Shown here: piece by piece, positions 1-5,867 of the stretch
Layout of the letters: each line of letters starts with the position of its first letter
Numbering within the stretch: the stretch's first letter is position 1
From: an uncultured Oscillospiraceae bacterium
GTDB taxonomy: Bacteria; Bacillota_A; Clostridia; Oscillospirales; Oscillospiraceae
DNA length: 7,231 nucleotides
Direction: 5' to 3'
Assembly: GCA_947631215.1 (NCBI GenBank)
Contig: CANRKN010000103.1
Coordinates: 1 to 7,231, forward strand
Made by a program: the position numbers and the translations under genes
Notes under the pieces: generated by a model
The model's database searches: none
Seen by the model: only the letters and a program-made list of their open reading frames with translations
What the model was told of the DNA's origin: nothing

Positions 1-249
1 TTCTGCGGCGAGGAGGGCATCTGCGCCGGCTGCGGCGTGGCCACCCTGTCCATCAGCTACTATGACCTGGGCTACGCCACCGGCGAGATGGCTGCCAAGA
101 TCCTGACCGGTGAGGAAGACATCGCTGAGACCCCCATCGGCTATGCCGCCACCTTCACCCCCAAGTACAACGAAGCCATCTGCGCCGACCTGGGCGTGAC
201 CCCTCCCGAGGGCTATGAGGCCATCGTGGTCGAGGCCGCTGCCGAGTAA
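1..249 (+). CDS. ABC transporter substrate-binding protein, TrpX-like (COG2984), C-terminal fragment
   Basis: The frame is open from base 1 and ends at TAA 247-249, so this is the last 82 residues of a protein whose start lies upstream of the window; a GTG at 37 is internal and not a start. The visible part matches the end of the COG2984/TrpX binding-protein family: a GEEGI strand, then ATLSISYYDLGYATGEMAAKIL (hinge and helix typical of the C-terminal lobe), an ILTGEEDI segment and a closing PKYNEAICADLGV stretch. Such proteins bind a small ligand outside the membrane and pass it to the permease; a pneumococcal relative (TrpX) is linked to tryptophan uptake, but the ligand here cannot be read. 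The matching permease and ATPase follow on the same strand after a terminator, which supports the call. Cysteines at visible residues 2, 8 and 11 are a slightly unusual cluster for an exported protein. Lipobox and signal peptide are out of view. Confidence 0.85.
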   Translation, partial: FCGEEGICAGCGVATLSISYYDLGYATGEMAAKILTGEEDIAETPIGYAATFTPKYNEAICADLGVTPPEGYEAIVVEAAAE

Positions 250-280
250 GGCAGAATAAGACAACGCATTTTTGCAGCAT

Positions 281-315
281 AACAGCGGAAAAGGGCTTTC
301 CTTTTCCGCTGTTTT
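281..315 (+). terminator. Intrinsic terminator or attenuator between binding protein and permease
   Basis: A perfect 14-bp inverted repeat, with arms AACAGCGGAAAAGG at 281-294 and its complement at 300-313, encloses a 5-base loop (GCTTT). It is followed by a short T-rich tail (TTTTCT, 312-317, partly inside the stem). It starts 31 bases after the binding-protein stop codon. Because permease and ATPase of the same transporter follow on the same strand, it probably acts as a partial terminator that lowers their expression relative to the binding protein and protects the 3' end of the binding-protein mRNA. The T tail is short, so readthrough is plausible. Confidence 0.75.
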
Positions 316-316
316 C

Positions 317-325
317 TGATATACT
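317..325 (+). promoter_or_regulatory. Possible extended -10 promoter for permease-ATPase
   Basis: TGATATACT directly behind the terminator hairpin fits an extended -10 element (TGn followed by TATACT, five of six to TATAAT). No good -35 hexamer is visible 16-18 bases upstream, where the terminator stem lies. Transcription would begin near 332, about 60 bases before the permease start. A second weak option is TATACA at 335-340. It could supply the two downstream genes independently of readthrough. This is based on sequence match only. Confidence 0.35.
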
Positions 326-377
326 ATCGACGCTTATACACTTCATTTGCGGGCACACCCCCCGCGGAACAAAAATA

Positions 378-383
378 AGGGGG
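378..383 (+). promoter_or_regulatory. Ribosome binding site fixing the permease start
   Basis: AGGGGG lies 8 bases before ATG 392. It favours that ATG over the in-frame TTG at 347, which would add 15 charged, non-conserved residues and has no such site. Confidence 0.7.
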
Positions 384-391
384 AATCTTCC

Positions 392-1348
392 ATGGGCGGC
401 TTCATCAGCGCCTTGCCGGGCGCCATCTCCCAGGGCCTTATCTGGGGCATCATGGCCATCGGCGTTTACATCACCTTCAAAATACTGGACATCGCCGATC
501 TGACGGTGGACGGCTCCTTCTGCACCGGCGGCGCCACCTTTGTGGTGCTGTTTGGCTCCGGCGTGCCGGTCCCCGTGGCCCTTTTGGCCGCCTTTGGCGT
601 GGGGCTGCTGGCAGGCCTTGCCACGGGCCTTCTGCACACCCTCTGCGGCATCCCCGCCATCCTGGCCGGTATTTTGACGCAGCTGGGGCTGTGGAGCGTG
701 AACCTGGCCATCATGGGTATGAAGGCCAACGTGTCCATCAACGTGATCGACGTCAACAACCTCAATAAGCTGTGGGTGTCCCTGCGGTTCGTGCAGGACG
801 TGGCCAAGGGCTCCCGGCCCTTTTACCAGCACCCCATCTTTGTGGTGGGCCTGTTCACCATCGGGGTCATCCTGCTCCTCTACTGGTTCTTCGGCACGGA
901 GATCGGCTGCTCCCTGCGGGCCACTGGCGCCAACGGCAATATGGCCCGGGCCCAGGGCATCAACACCGACGTGGCGAAGGTGCTGGGCCTGATGATCTCC
1001 AACGGCCTGGTGGCCCTCAGCGGCGCGCTTCTGAGCCAGTACCAGAGCTTCGCCGACTCCAGTATGGGCAAGGGCGCCATCGTCATAGGCCTGGCCGCCG
1101 TCATCATCGGCGAGGCGCTGTTCTCGAAGATATTCCGCAACTTCGCCCTGACACTTCTGAGCGTGTCCCTGGGCGCGGTCATCTACTACGCCGTCATCCA
1201 GGCGGTCATCAGTTTGAGCAATATCAACACCAACTACCTGAAGCTCATCTCCGCCTGCATCGTGGCCATATTCCTGTCGGTGCCCTATTGGAAGGGCAAG
1301 TACTTCGCCAAGCCCGTGAAGAGGGAGGAGGTGTCCACCGATGCTTGA
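392..1348 (+). CDS. ABC transporter permease, TrpY-like (COG4120, BPD_transp_2)
   Basis: A 318-residue integral membrane protein with about eight or nine hydrophobic segments, the channel subunit of the importer. The start at ATG 392 is chosen from the ribosome binding site at 378-383. Family signatures are visible: LTVDGSF at residues 37-43; FFGTEIGCSLRATG running into NMARAQGINTD (about 167-193), the cytoplasmic loop typical of branched-chain-type and TrpY-type permeases; and a conserved stretch at 210-241 that starts SGALLSQYQ and ends AAVIIGE. The C terminus is short and basic (KGKYFAKPVKREE). It lacks the classical EAA loop, as expected for this permease superfamily. Its last 8 bases overlap the ATPase start, so the two are translationally coupled and made together. 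Size and hydrophobic pattern are normal for the family; the substrate is unknown, with amino acids or related small molecules most likely. Confidence 0.92.
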   Translation: MGGFISALPGAISQGLIWGIMAIGVYITFKILDIADLTVDGSFCTGGATFVVLFGSGVPVPVALLAAFGVGLLAGLATGLLHTLCGIPAILAGILTQLGLWSVNLAIMGMKANVSINVIDVNNLNKLWVSLRFVQDVAKGSRPFYQHPIFVVGLFTIGVILLLYWFFGTEIGCSLRATGANGNMARAQGINTDVAKVLGLMISNGLVALSGALLSQYQSFADSSMGKGAIVIGLAAVIIGEALFSKIFRNFALTLLSVSLGAVIYYAVIQAVISLSNINTNYLKLISACIVAIFLSVPYWKGKYFAKPVKREEVSTDA

Positions 1349-2135
1349 ACTGAAAGGCGTCTATAAGACCTTCAACCCCGGTACGGTCAACGAAAAGCGG
1401 GCTCTGCGGGGCCTGGACCTGAGCCTTAAAGAGGGCGACTTTGTCACCGTCATAGGCTCCAACGGCGCGGGCAAATCCACCGCTCTGAACGCCATCGCGG
1501 GCGTGTGGCCCATCGACGCCGGCTCCATCGTTATCGACGGCCAGGACGTGACGGGCCTGCCCGAGTACAAGCGGGCCAAGTTCCTGGGCCGGGTGTTCCA
1601 GGACCCCATGACCGGCACCGCCGCCACCATGCAGATCGAGGAGAATCTGGCCCTGGCCCTGCGCCGCGGCGACCGGCGCACCCTGCGCTCCGGCATCACC
1701 AAGAAGGAACGGGACATGTTCCGGGAGATGCTGAAGACCCTGGACCTGGGGCTGGAGGACCGGATGACCGCGAAGGTGGGGCTCCTCTCCGGCGGCCAGC
1801 GCCAGGCACTGACGCTGCTGATGGCGACCCTCAAGAAGCCCAAGCTGCTCCTGCTGGACGAGCACACCGCGGCATTGGACCCCAAGACGGCGGAAAAGGT
1901 GCTGAACACCACCGACCGGGTCATCAAGGAGCACAACCTGACCGCGTTCATGGTCACTCACAACATGAAGGACGCCATCGCCCACGGCAACCGGCTTATC
2001 ATGATGAACGAGGGGAAGATCATCCTGGACATCGGCGAGGAGGAGAAGAAGGGCCTGACCATGAAGGACCTTCTGGACAAATTCGCCGAGCTCTCCGGCA
2101 GCAGCATCCAGAGCGACAAAGTTTTGCTTGCCTAA
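1341..2135 (+). CDS. ABC transporter ATP-binding protein, TrpZ-like (COG1101)
   Basis: A complete 264-residue ATPase that would power the upstream permease from the cytoplasmic face. All nucleotide-binding motifs are present in order: Walker A GSNGAGKST at residues 39-47, Q-loop glutamine at 87 (VFQDP), signature LSGGQRQ at 149-155, Walker B LLLLDE at 169-174 with catalytic E174, D-loop ALD at 178-180, and H-loop H207 (VTHNM). The variant DEHTAALDPKTA in place of the usual DEPT sequence is characteristic of the COG1101 ATPases that pair with TrpX/TrpY-like subunits, and it agrees with both neighbours. The ATG at 1341 has AGGAGGTG at 1326-1333, 7 bases upstream, inside the end of the permease gene. 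The frame overlaps the permease by 8 bases. The stop codon is followed within 2 bases by a hairpin. No motif residue is missing, so it should be active. Confidence 0.95.
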   Translation: MLELKGVYKTFNPGTVNEKRALRGLDLSLKEGDFVTVIGSNGAGKSTALNAIAGVWPIDAGSIVIDGQDVTGLPEYKRAKFLGRVFQDPMTGTAATMQIEENLALALRRGDRRTLRSGITKKERDMFREMLKTLDLGLEDRMTAKVGLLSGGQRQALTLLMATLKKPKLLLLDEHTAALDPKTAEKVLNTTDRVIKEHNLTAFMVTHNMKDAIAHGNRLIMMNEGKIILDIGEEEKKGLTMKDLLDKFAELSGSSIQSDKVLLA

Positions 2136-2136
2136 G

Positions 2137-2165
2137 TCGTTTGAAAGGGGGACCCTTTCAAACGA
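2137..2165. repeat. Perfect 13-bp inverted repeat after the ATPase gene
   Basis: Arms TCGTTTGAAAGGG (2137-2149) and its exact complement (2153-2165) flank a 3-base loop, GGA. It begins 2 bases after the ATPase stop codon. No T-run follows on either strand, so it is not a textbook terminator; it may block 3' exonucleases or be a dispersed genomic repeat. Confidence 0.6.
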
Positions 2166-2169
2166 GGAG

Positions 2170-2184
2170 GCAGCGGCCCGCTGC
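2170..2184. repeat. Short GC-rich inverted repeat
   Basis: GCAGCGG (2170-2176) and CCGCTGC (2178-2184) are exact complements around a single C. As RNA it could form a 5-bp stem with a 5-base loop. It is short and may be chance in GC-rich DNA, but it sits in line with three other inverted repeats in the same gap. Confidence 0.35.
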
Positions 2185-2189
2185 GCGTC

Positions 2190-2253
2190 AAAACAAGTTT
2201 CATAGGTCAACCCCTGCCGTTCGTGGCAGGGGTTGAGTATTTCACTTGTTTTT
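2190..2253. terminator. Likely bidirectional terminator between convergent genes
   Basis: A perfect 12-bp stem, TCAACCCCTGCC (2207-2218) with its complement at 2225-2236, has a 6-base loop, GTTCGT. Outside it lie AAAACAAG (2190-2197) and its exact complement CTTGTTTT (2245-2252), so a transcript from either side sees a GC-rich hairpin followed by a T-rich stretch about 9-10 bases later. It lies between the plus-strand ATPase gene and the minus-strand GH42 gene, where one shared terminator is expected. The T-runs are not immediately next to the stem, so efficiency is uncertain. Confidence 0.6.
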
Positions 2254-2259
2254 CCTTCT

Positions 2260-2294
2260 CCCCATGAAACCCGCTTTGCTGGGCTTTCATGGGG
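2260..2294. repeat. Hairpin just downstream of the GH42 stop codon
   Basis: CCCCATGAAA (2260-2269) pairs exactly with 2285-2294, and CCC (2270-2272) with GGG (2281-2283) across a bulged C at 2284, leaving an 8-base loop. It lies 5 bases beyond the GH42 stop codon (complement of 2300-2302). No T-run follows in the GH42 direction, so an mRNA 3'-end stabiliser is more likely than a stand-alone terminator. Confidence 0.5.
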
Positions 2295-2299
2295 GCCCC

Positions 2300-4315
2300 T
2301 TACGAGGCATAGGTCTCCAATATAGCCGCGCCCCAGGGGAGCAGGGGGAAGGTGGTGTCCGCGGCGATGGCCTTGCCCTCGGGGAGAAACGTGCCGGCGG
2401 GGTGGGGGACGTCCACGGTCATGCTCTCGCCGGAGAAGTTGAGGTAGAAAGTGATATGCTTTCCACCTTTGGTCTTGCCACGCTTCACGATCAGCGGGAA
2501 TCGGGCGGGACCCTCAGCTACCCCGAGCTGTGGCAGCAAGCTCTCCAGTATCGCGTCCAATGTGGCGGGGGAGAAGCAGCAGGCGAGATAGGCCGCCCGG
2601 CCCTTGCCGTAGTCGTTCACCGTCACAGCGGGGACGCTGCCCCATATCGGGTGGTCGTAGGTGCACAGGGCCCGGGCCGTGGTGAGCTGGGGCAGCTCCA
2701 TCCAGTCCGTGACGGCGGTGCCGGCGGGGAGGGGGATATCGTCCGAGGCCAGAGTCACGCCCTCGGGTTTGGTGAAGCGGTCGTAGGTGAGGCCCAAGCA
2801 CTTTGTGAGCAGGTGGGGCTGGGCGTCGTGGTATATTTTGAGGTGCTCGTCGGCAAAGCCGGTGCGGAAGGTGGCCAGGATATGGCCGCCTTCTTTTACG
2901 TAGCCGTCTATGGCCCCCAGCAGGTCCTCAGGCGCGGAATAGAGGCAGGGGAGGACCACCAGGTCATAGGCGGAGAAATCCCGCGCTGCGTCGGATATGA
3001 CGTCGTACTCCACATTTAGCCGGTACAGGCTGTCGCACAGCCACCGGAGGAAGTCGCTGTAATTTTTCTCCGCCGTCTCGCCGGGGGCGCAGGCGGGAAA
3101 CCAGGCAAGGCCCGCCTGGGAGCGGGTGCTCACCATGACGGCCACCCGGTTTTCCTTGCGCATGCCCGAAAGATAGGGGGACAGGGCGGCCAGTTCCCGG
3201 CCCAAGGAGGCCGCCTCGCGGTATGTCTCCCCGGGGGTCAGGTCGTGGCTCAGCACGCCCTTCCAGTAGCTCTCAACGGCGTTGTGTATGCTGTGCCAGT
3301 GCCAGTATTCGACGCCCTGTGCCCCGCTTGCCAGGTGGGCCATGGCCTGGAGCCGGAGCTGGCCGGGATAGGGCAGCCACCCGAAATTGCCCTGGGCCTG
3401 GGTCTCCAGGACCAGATAGGGGGCTTTCCTGAGCCCGTAGGCCAGGTTGCCGCCGAAGGTGATCTCCGCCCCGGTGAGACGGCTCTCGCCGGGGTGGTAT
3501 ATGTCGCAGCCGGCGATATCCAGGGCCGCCGCGGCGTCGAACTGGTCCACCTCCGGCTGCAGGCCGAAGGAATAACCCCGCCACTCGTAGTCGAAGTTGT
3601 GGGTCACGAACTGGTCCGGGCGCTTATATTCATCCACGATGGCGCGCTGCCAGGCGAGGAATTCCGTCACCAGATGGCGCTGGAAGGACTGATACTCCGC
3701 GCCCAGGCTTGCGTTGATCGTTCCCCGCACGTCGGGCAGGTCGTCCCAGGAACCCAGGGAATTGGACCAGTAGGCCAGACCCATTTCTTGGTTCAGGTTT
3801 TCCACCGTGCCGAAGCGGTCTATGAGCCACTGTTTGAACAGCGCCTGTGCCCGGGGGGAGCAAGTATCGTAGGGCTTCGTCTCGTTGTCCAGCTGGTAGC
3901 CGATGACGGCGGGATGGCCGCTTACAGCCTCCAGGAGCCGGCGGATGATGCGCTCGGCATGGAAGCGGTAGCCGGGGTGGGTGATGTCGAAGTTTTGCCG
4001 CGGCCCGTAGCGGCAGAGGCCGCCGTGGGTGTCGGCGAGGATATCGGGGTATTTCTTCGCCAGCCACGGGGGGATGGCGTAGGTGGGCGTGCCCACGATG
4101 ACGGAGAGGCCATGCCGGTGGGCCGCGTCCAGGACCCGCAGAAGGAGGGAGAAGTCAAATTCGCCGTCCCGGGGCTCCCAGGTGCTCCATGCGGACTCCG
4201 CCACGCGGATCAGGTTCATGCCCGCCGCGGCCATCAGGTCCATGTCCTTTTCCATGCGGTCTTCCGGCATGTACTCGGCGTAATAGGCCGCTCCGAACAG
4301 CAGTTTTTTCGGCAT
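2300..4315 (-). CDS. Beta-galactosidase, glycoside hydrolase family 42, cytoplasmic
   Basis: A 671-residue enzyme predicted to cleave terminal beta-galactosyl residues from short oligosaccharides by the retaining mechanism. Numbered from the ATG at 4315, the N-terminal TIM barrel (about 5-385) begins FGAAYYAEYMPEDRMEKDM, carries AESAWSTWEP at 39-48, the acid/base glutamate in QLDNE (N144-E145), and the probable nucleophile E304 in YLVLETQ. A Trp/His-rich YWHWHSIHN stretch follows at 337-345. An amidotransferase-like trimerisation domain covers roughly 389-600, and a small beta domain ends at residue 671. This is normal GH42 length and order. The four-cysteine zinc cluster of some GH42 enzymes is not evident; only C101 and C152 lie near those positions. 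There is no signal peptide. The ATG at 4315 has AGGAGG 8 bases upstream; a TTG at 4351 would add 12 unlikely residues. It is transcribed divergently from the MalE/MalF-like genes, so its substrate is probably what they import. Confidence 0.93.
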   Translation of the reverse strand: MPKKLLFGAAYYAEYMPEDRMEKDMDLMAAAGMNLIRVAESAWSTWEPRDGEFDFSLLLRVLDAAHRHGLSVIVGTPTYAIPPWLAKKYPDILADTHGGLCRYGPRQNFDITHPGYRFHAERIIRRLLEAVSGHPAVIGYQLDNETKPYDTCSPRAQALFKQWLIDRFGTVENLNQEMGLAYWSNSLGSWDDLPDVRGTINASLGAEYQSFQRHLVTEFLAWQRAIVDEYKRPDQFVTHNFDYEWRGYSFGLQPEVDQFDAAAALDIAGCDIYHPGESRLTGAEITFGGNLAYGLRKAPYLVLETQAQGNFGWLPYPGQLRLQAMAHLASGAQGVEYWHWHSIHNAVESYWKGVLSHDLTPGETYREAASLGRELAALSPYLSGMRKENRVAVMVSTRSQAGLAWFPACAPGETAEKNYSDFLRWLCDSLYRLNVEYDVISDAARDFSAYDLVVLPCLYSAPEDLLGAIDGYVKEGGHILATFRTGFADEHLKIYHDAQPHLLTKCLGLTYDRFTKPEGVTLASDDIPLPAGTAVTDWMELPQLTTARALCTYDHPIWGSVPAVTVNDYGKGRAAYLACCFSPATLDAILESLLPQLGVAEGPARFPLIVKRGKTKGGKHITFYLNFSGESMTVDVPHPAGTFLPEGKAIAADTTFPLLPWGAAILETYAS

Positions 4316-4323
4316 TTTCTCCA

Positions 4324-4329
4324 CCTCCT
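4324..4329 (-). promoter_or_regulatory. Ribosome binding site fixing the GH42 start
   Basis: Read on the minus strand this is AGGAGG, 8 bases before the ATG at 4315. It lies inside the longer frame that would start at TTG 4351, and so argues for the shorter protein. Confidence 0.85.
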
Positions 4330-4408
4330 GGATAGGTCTTGACCATGCCAACAGGATAGTACGGCGGGGAAGGGGAATTCAATAGGGCAAAGTGCAAAAA
4401 AATAAAAA

Positions 4409-4438
4409 ATTATCTTGTTACAATTCGTAGATTGACAA
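4409..4438 (-). promoter_or_regulatory. Candidate leftward promoter for GH42
   Basis: On the minus strand TTGTCA (complement of 4433-4438; five of six to TTGACA) and GATAAT (complement of 4409-4414; five of six to TATAAT) are 18 bases apart. Predicted start is at or near the A opposite 4403, giving a leader of about 88 bases before the GH42 ATG. Its -35 shares five base pairs with the rightward -35. The spacer is one base over optimum, and the AT-rich setting makes chance matches easier. Confidence 0.5.
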
Positions 4439-4460
4439 CAAAATAAGAGACTGTTATACT
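4432..4460 (+). promoter_or_regulatory. Strong sigma-A type promoter for the sugar transporter genes
   Basis: A perfect TTGACA (4432-4437) and TATACT (4455-4460, five of six) are separated by the optimal 17 bases, with a TG at 4452-4453 forming an extended -10. Transcription should begin near 4466-4468, leaving a leader of about 127 bases before the binding-protein ATG at 4594. It is the best promoter match in the window and lies in an AT-rich island between GC-rich genes. Confidence 0.85.
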
Positions 4461-4475
4461 TTAAACGAATATAGT
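4458..4475 (+). promoter_or_regulatory. Possible operator over the rightward start site
   Basis: An 18-base imperfect palindrome, ACT..TA..CG..TA..AGT in outline, with 6 of 9 symmetric pairs and a central CG at 4466-4467. It overlaps the end of the -10 and the predicted start site. Central-CG palindromes of this size are typical of LacI-family operators, common next to sugar transport genes. The match is weak and no regulator gene is in the window. Confidence 0.2.
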
Positions 4476-4487
4476 CTGCAACATGCG

Positions 4488-4507
4488 GCAAGGGGGCGCC
4501 CCCTTGC
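4488..4507 (+). promoter_or_regulatory. Perfect 20-bp palindrome in the leader (first of a tandem pair)
   Basis: GCAAGGGGGC at 4488-4497 is followed directly by its exact complement at 4498-4507. As DNA it is a two-fold symmetric site about 21 bases into the predicted transcript; as RNA it would form an 8-bp stem with a GCGC loop. No T-run follows, so it is not an intrinsic terminator. It could be a repressor operator or a 5' mRNA-stabilising hairpin. Confidence 0.55.
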
Positions 4508-4527
4508 GTCCGTATCACGATACGGAC
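4508..4527 (+). promoter_or_regulatory. 20-bp inverted repeat abutting the first (second of a tandem pair)
   Basis: GTCCGTATC (4508-4516) and its exact complement (4519-4527) surround AC. It begins at the very next base after the preceding palindrome but has a different sequence. As RNA it forms an 8-bp stem with a 4-base loop. A weaker third pairing, TGAACG 4539-4544 with CGTTCA 4557-4562, follows. Function is unknown; operator or leader hairpin are both possible. Confidence 0.5.
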
Positions 4528-4580
4528 GATGAACCTTATGAACGACGGCATATCCCCGTTCAAATAACCAAAAAGCAATT

Positions 4581-4586
4581 AGGAGG
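4581..4586 (+). promoter_or_regulatory. Ribosome binding site fixing the MalE-like start
   Basis: AGGAGG, 7 bases before ATG 4594. It rules against the in-frame ATG at 4483, which would put 37 residues, translated through both palindromes, ahead of the signal peptide. Confidence 0.9.
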
Positions 4587-4593
4587 AACGATC

Positions 4594-5838
4594 ATGAAAA
4601 AGCTTCTTTCCCTGCTCCTGGCGCTCGCGATGGTCCTCAGCCTTGGCGCTGTGGCCTTCGCGGACGACCCCATCGCCATCACTGTGTGGGGCGCTGAGGA
4701 AGATCAGACCTATCTGGCCGAGCGCATCGAGGCCTTCAAGGCCGCCTATCCCGACCAGACCTTCGACATCACCCTGGGCGTGGAGTCCGAGTCCACGGCG
4801 AAGGACACCATCCTCACCGACGTGGAGGCCGCTGCCGACGTGTATGCCTTCGCCTCCGACCAGCTGCCCGACCTGGTGAACGCCGGCGCTATCCTGGACC
4901 TGAGCACCGTTGAGGCCGCTCTGCAGGCCATGGCCGGCAAGAGCCTGGACGACATCAAGGCCGCCAACGTGGAGGGCGCCATCACCGCCGCCACCTACAA
5001 CGGCGCGTTCTATGCCTTCCCCTTCGCCTCCGACGGCTTCTTCATGTTCTATGATCCCGACTACATCAGCGCCGAGCAGGCCCAGACCTGGGAGGGCCTC
5101 CTAGACGCCGCTGCCGCCGCGGGCAAGAAGGTGGGCATGACTCTGGCCTCCGGCTGGTACAACACCGCTTTCTTCAACGCTGCCGGCTTCTCCACCTCTC
5201 TGAACGCCGACGGCACCACCAACATGGATTGGAACGGCACCTCTCCTGACGGCTTCACCGGCGTGCAGGTGGTCCAGGCCATGCAGGCCATCGCCGGCCA
5301 CGACGCCTTCATGGCCATCGCCGACGGCGACATCTCCAACCAGATCGCCGGCGGCGACCTGGCGGCCGTCATCTCCGGCACCTGGGACACCAAGCTGGTC
5401 TCCGACACCTTCGGTGAGGACTACATGGCCGGCGCGCTGCCCCTGCTGACCCTGGGCGACCAGCAGGTCCCCACCCGCGGCACCGTCAGCTTCAAGATGA
5501 TCGGCGTCAACCCCCACTCCGCCCAGACCGGCTGGGCCGTGCTGCTGGCTGAGTTCCTCACCAATGAGGAGTCCCAGGTGGCCCGTTTCGAGGCCCGTGA
5601 GATCCCGCCCACCAACATCGCCGCTTCCGAGAGCGAGGCTGTCCAGGCCAACAAGGGCGTCGTGGGCCTGACCGAGGCCGCCGCTGTGGGCGTTGTCCAG
5701 AGCGTGGGCGGCAAGTATTGGGACCCCACCGCTTCCTTCGGCGAGCAGATCGCTCAGGGTACCATCGGCACCGATGAGGCGGCCATCCAGACCGCTCTCG
5801 ATCAGCTGGTGGAGGGCGTCACCGCTCCCGTGGGCTGA
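4594..5838 (+). CDS. MalE-like sugar ABC transporter substrate-binding protein (solute-binding family 1)
   Basis: A 414-residue exported binding protein expected to capture an oligosaccharide and deliver it to the MalF-like permease that follows. Residues 1-23 form a Sec signal peptide (MKKLL, a hydrophobic core, then AVAFA with likely cleavage before DD). The mature protein begins with the family strand ITVWGAEEDQTYLAERIEAFKAAYPDQTF, has a DVYAFASDQLPDLVNAGAI segment near residues 89-108, and ends with the usual helix (GTDEAAIQTALDQLVEGV). Length is typical of MalE proteins. Unusually for a Gram-positive-style cell, no lipobox cysteine is present in or just after the signal peptide, so membrane anchoring by lipid is not evident. 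Its four arginines all use CGC or CGT, whereas the neighbouring genes use CGG often, consistent with high expression. It has a strong promoter, a long structured leader and a hairpin behind it. The sugar is inferred from the divergent GH42 to be a galactoside; malto-oligosaccharides remain possible. Confidence 0.9.
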   Translation: MKKLLSLLLALAMVLSLGAVAFADDPIAITVWGAEEDQTYLAERIEAFKAAYPDQTFDITLGVESESTAKDTILTDVEAAADVYAFASDQLPDLVNAGAILDLSTVEAALQAMAGKSLDDIKAANVEGAITAATYNGAFYAFPFASDGFFMFYDPDYISAEQAQTWEGLLDAAAAAGKKVGMTLASGWYNTAFFNAAGFSTSLNADGTTNMDWNGTSPDGFTGVQVVQAMQAIAGHDAFMAIADGDISNQIAGGDLAAVISGTWDTKLVSDTFGEDYMAGALPLLTLGDQQVPTRGTVSFKMIGVNPHSAQTGWAVLLAEFLTNEESQVARFEAREIPPTNIAASESEAVQANKGVVGLTEAAAVGVVQSVGGKYWDPTASFGEQIAQGTIGTDEAAIQTALDQLVEGVTAPVG

Positions 5839-5867
5839 TAACGCTTCCATAGACTTTATGACCTGAT

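Noticed and set aside
155..832. Long minus-strand open frame opposite the first transporter genes
   Set aside because: Its product is rich in His, Gln and Gly with no family resemblance, and it spans two well-supported plus-strand genes and a terminator. It is a by-product of high-GC codon positions.
1245..2210. Minus-strand open frame opposite the ATPase gene
   Set aside because: The ATPase on the plus strand has every conserved motif; the antisense product is low-complexity and has no ribosome binding site.
3245..4342. Plus-strand open frame opposite the GH42 gene
   Set aside because: GH42 has full domain structure and active-site residues on the minus strand. The opposite frame is an unbroken GC-rich shadow.
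4483..4593. Upstream ATG at 4483 extending the MalE-like protein by 37 residues
   Set aside because: It has no ribosome binding site, would bury the signal peptide internally, and would translate through both palindromes. The ATG at 4594 has a perfect site.
4461..4593. Leader upstream of the MalE-like gene as a riboswitch
   Set aside because: Only simple local hairpins are seen; there is no recognisable aptamer core and no terminator with a T-run or clear alternative pairing to the ribosome binding site.
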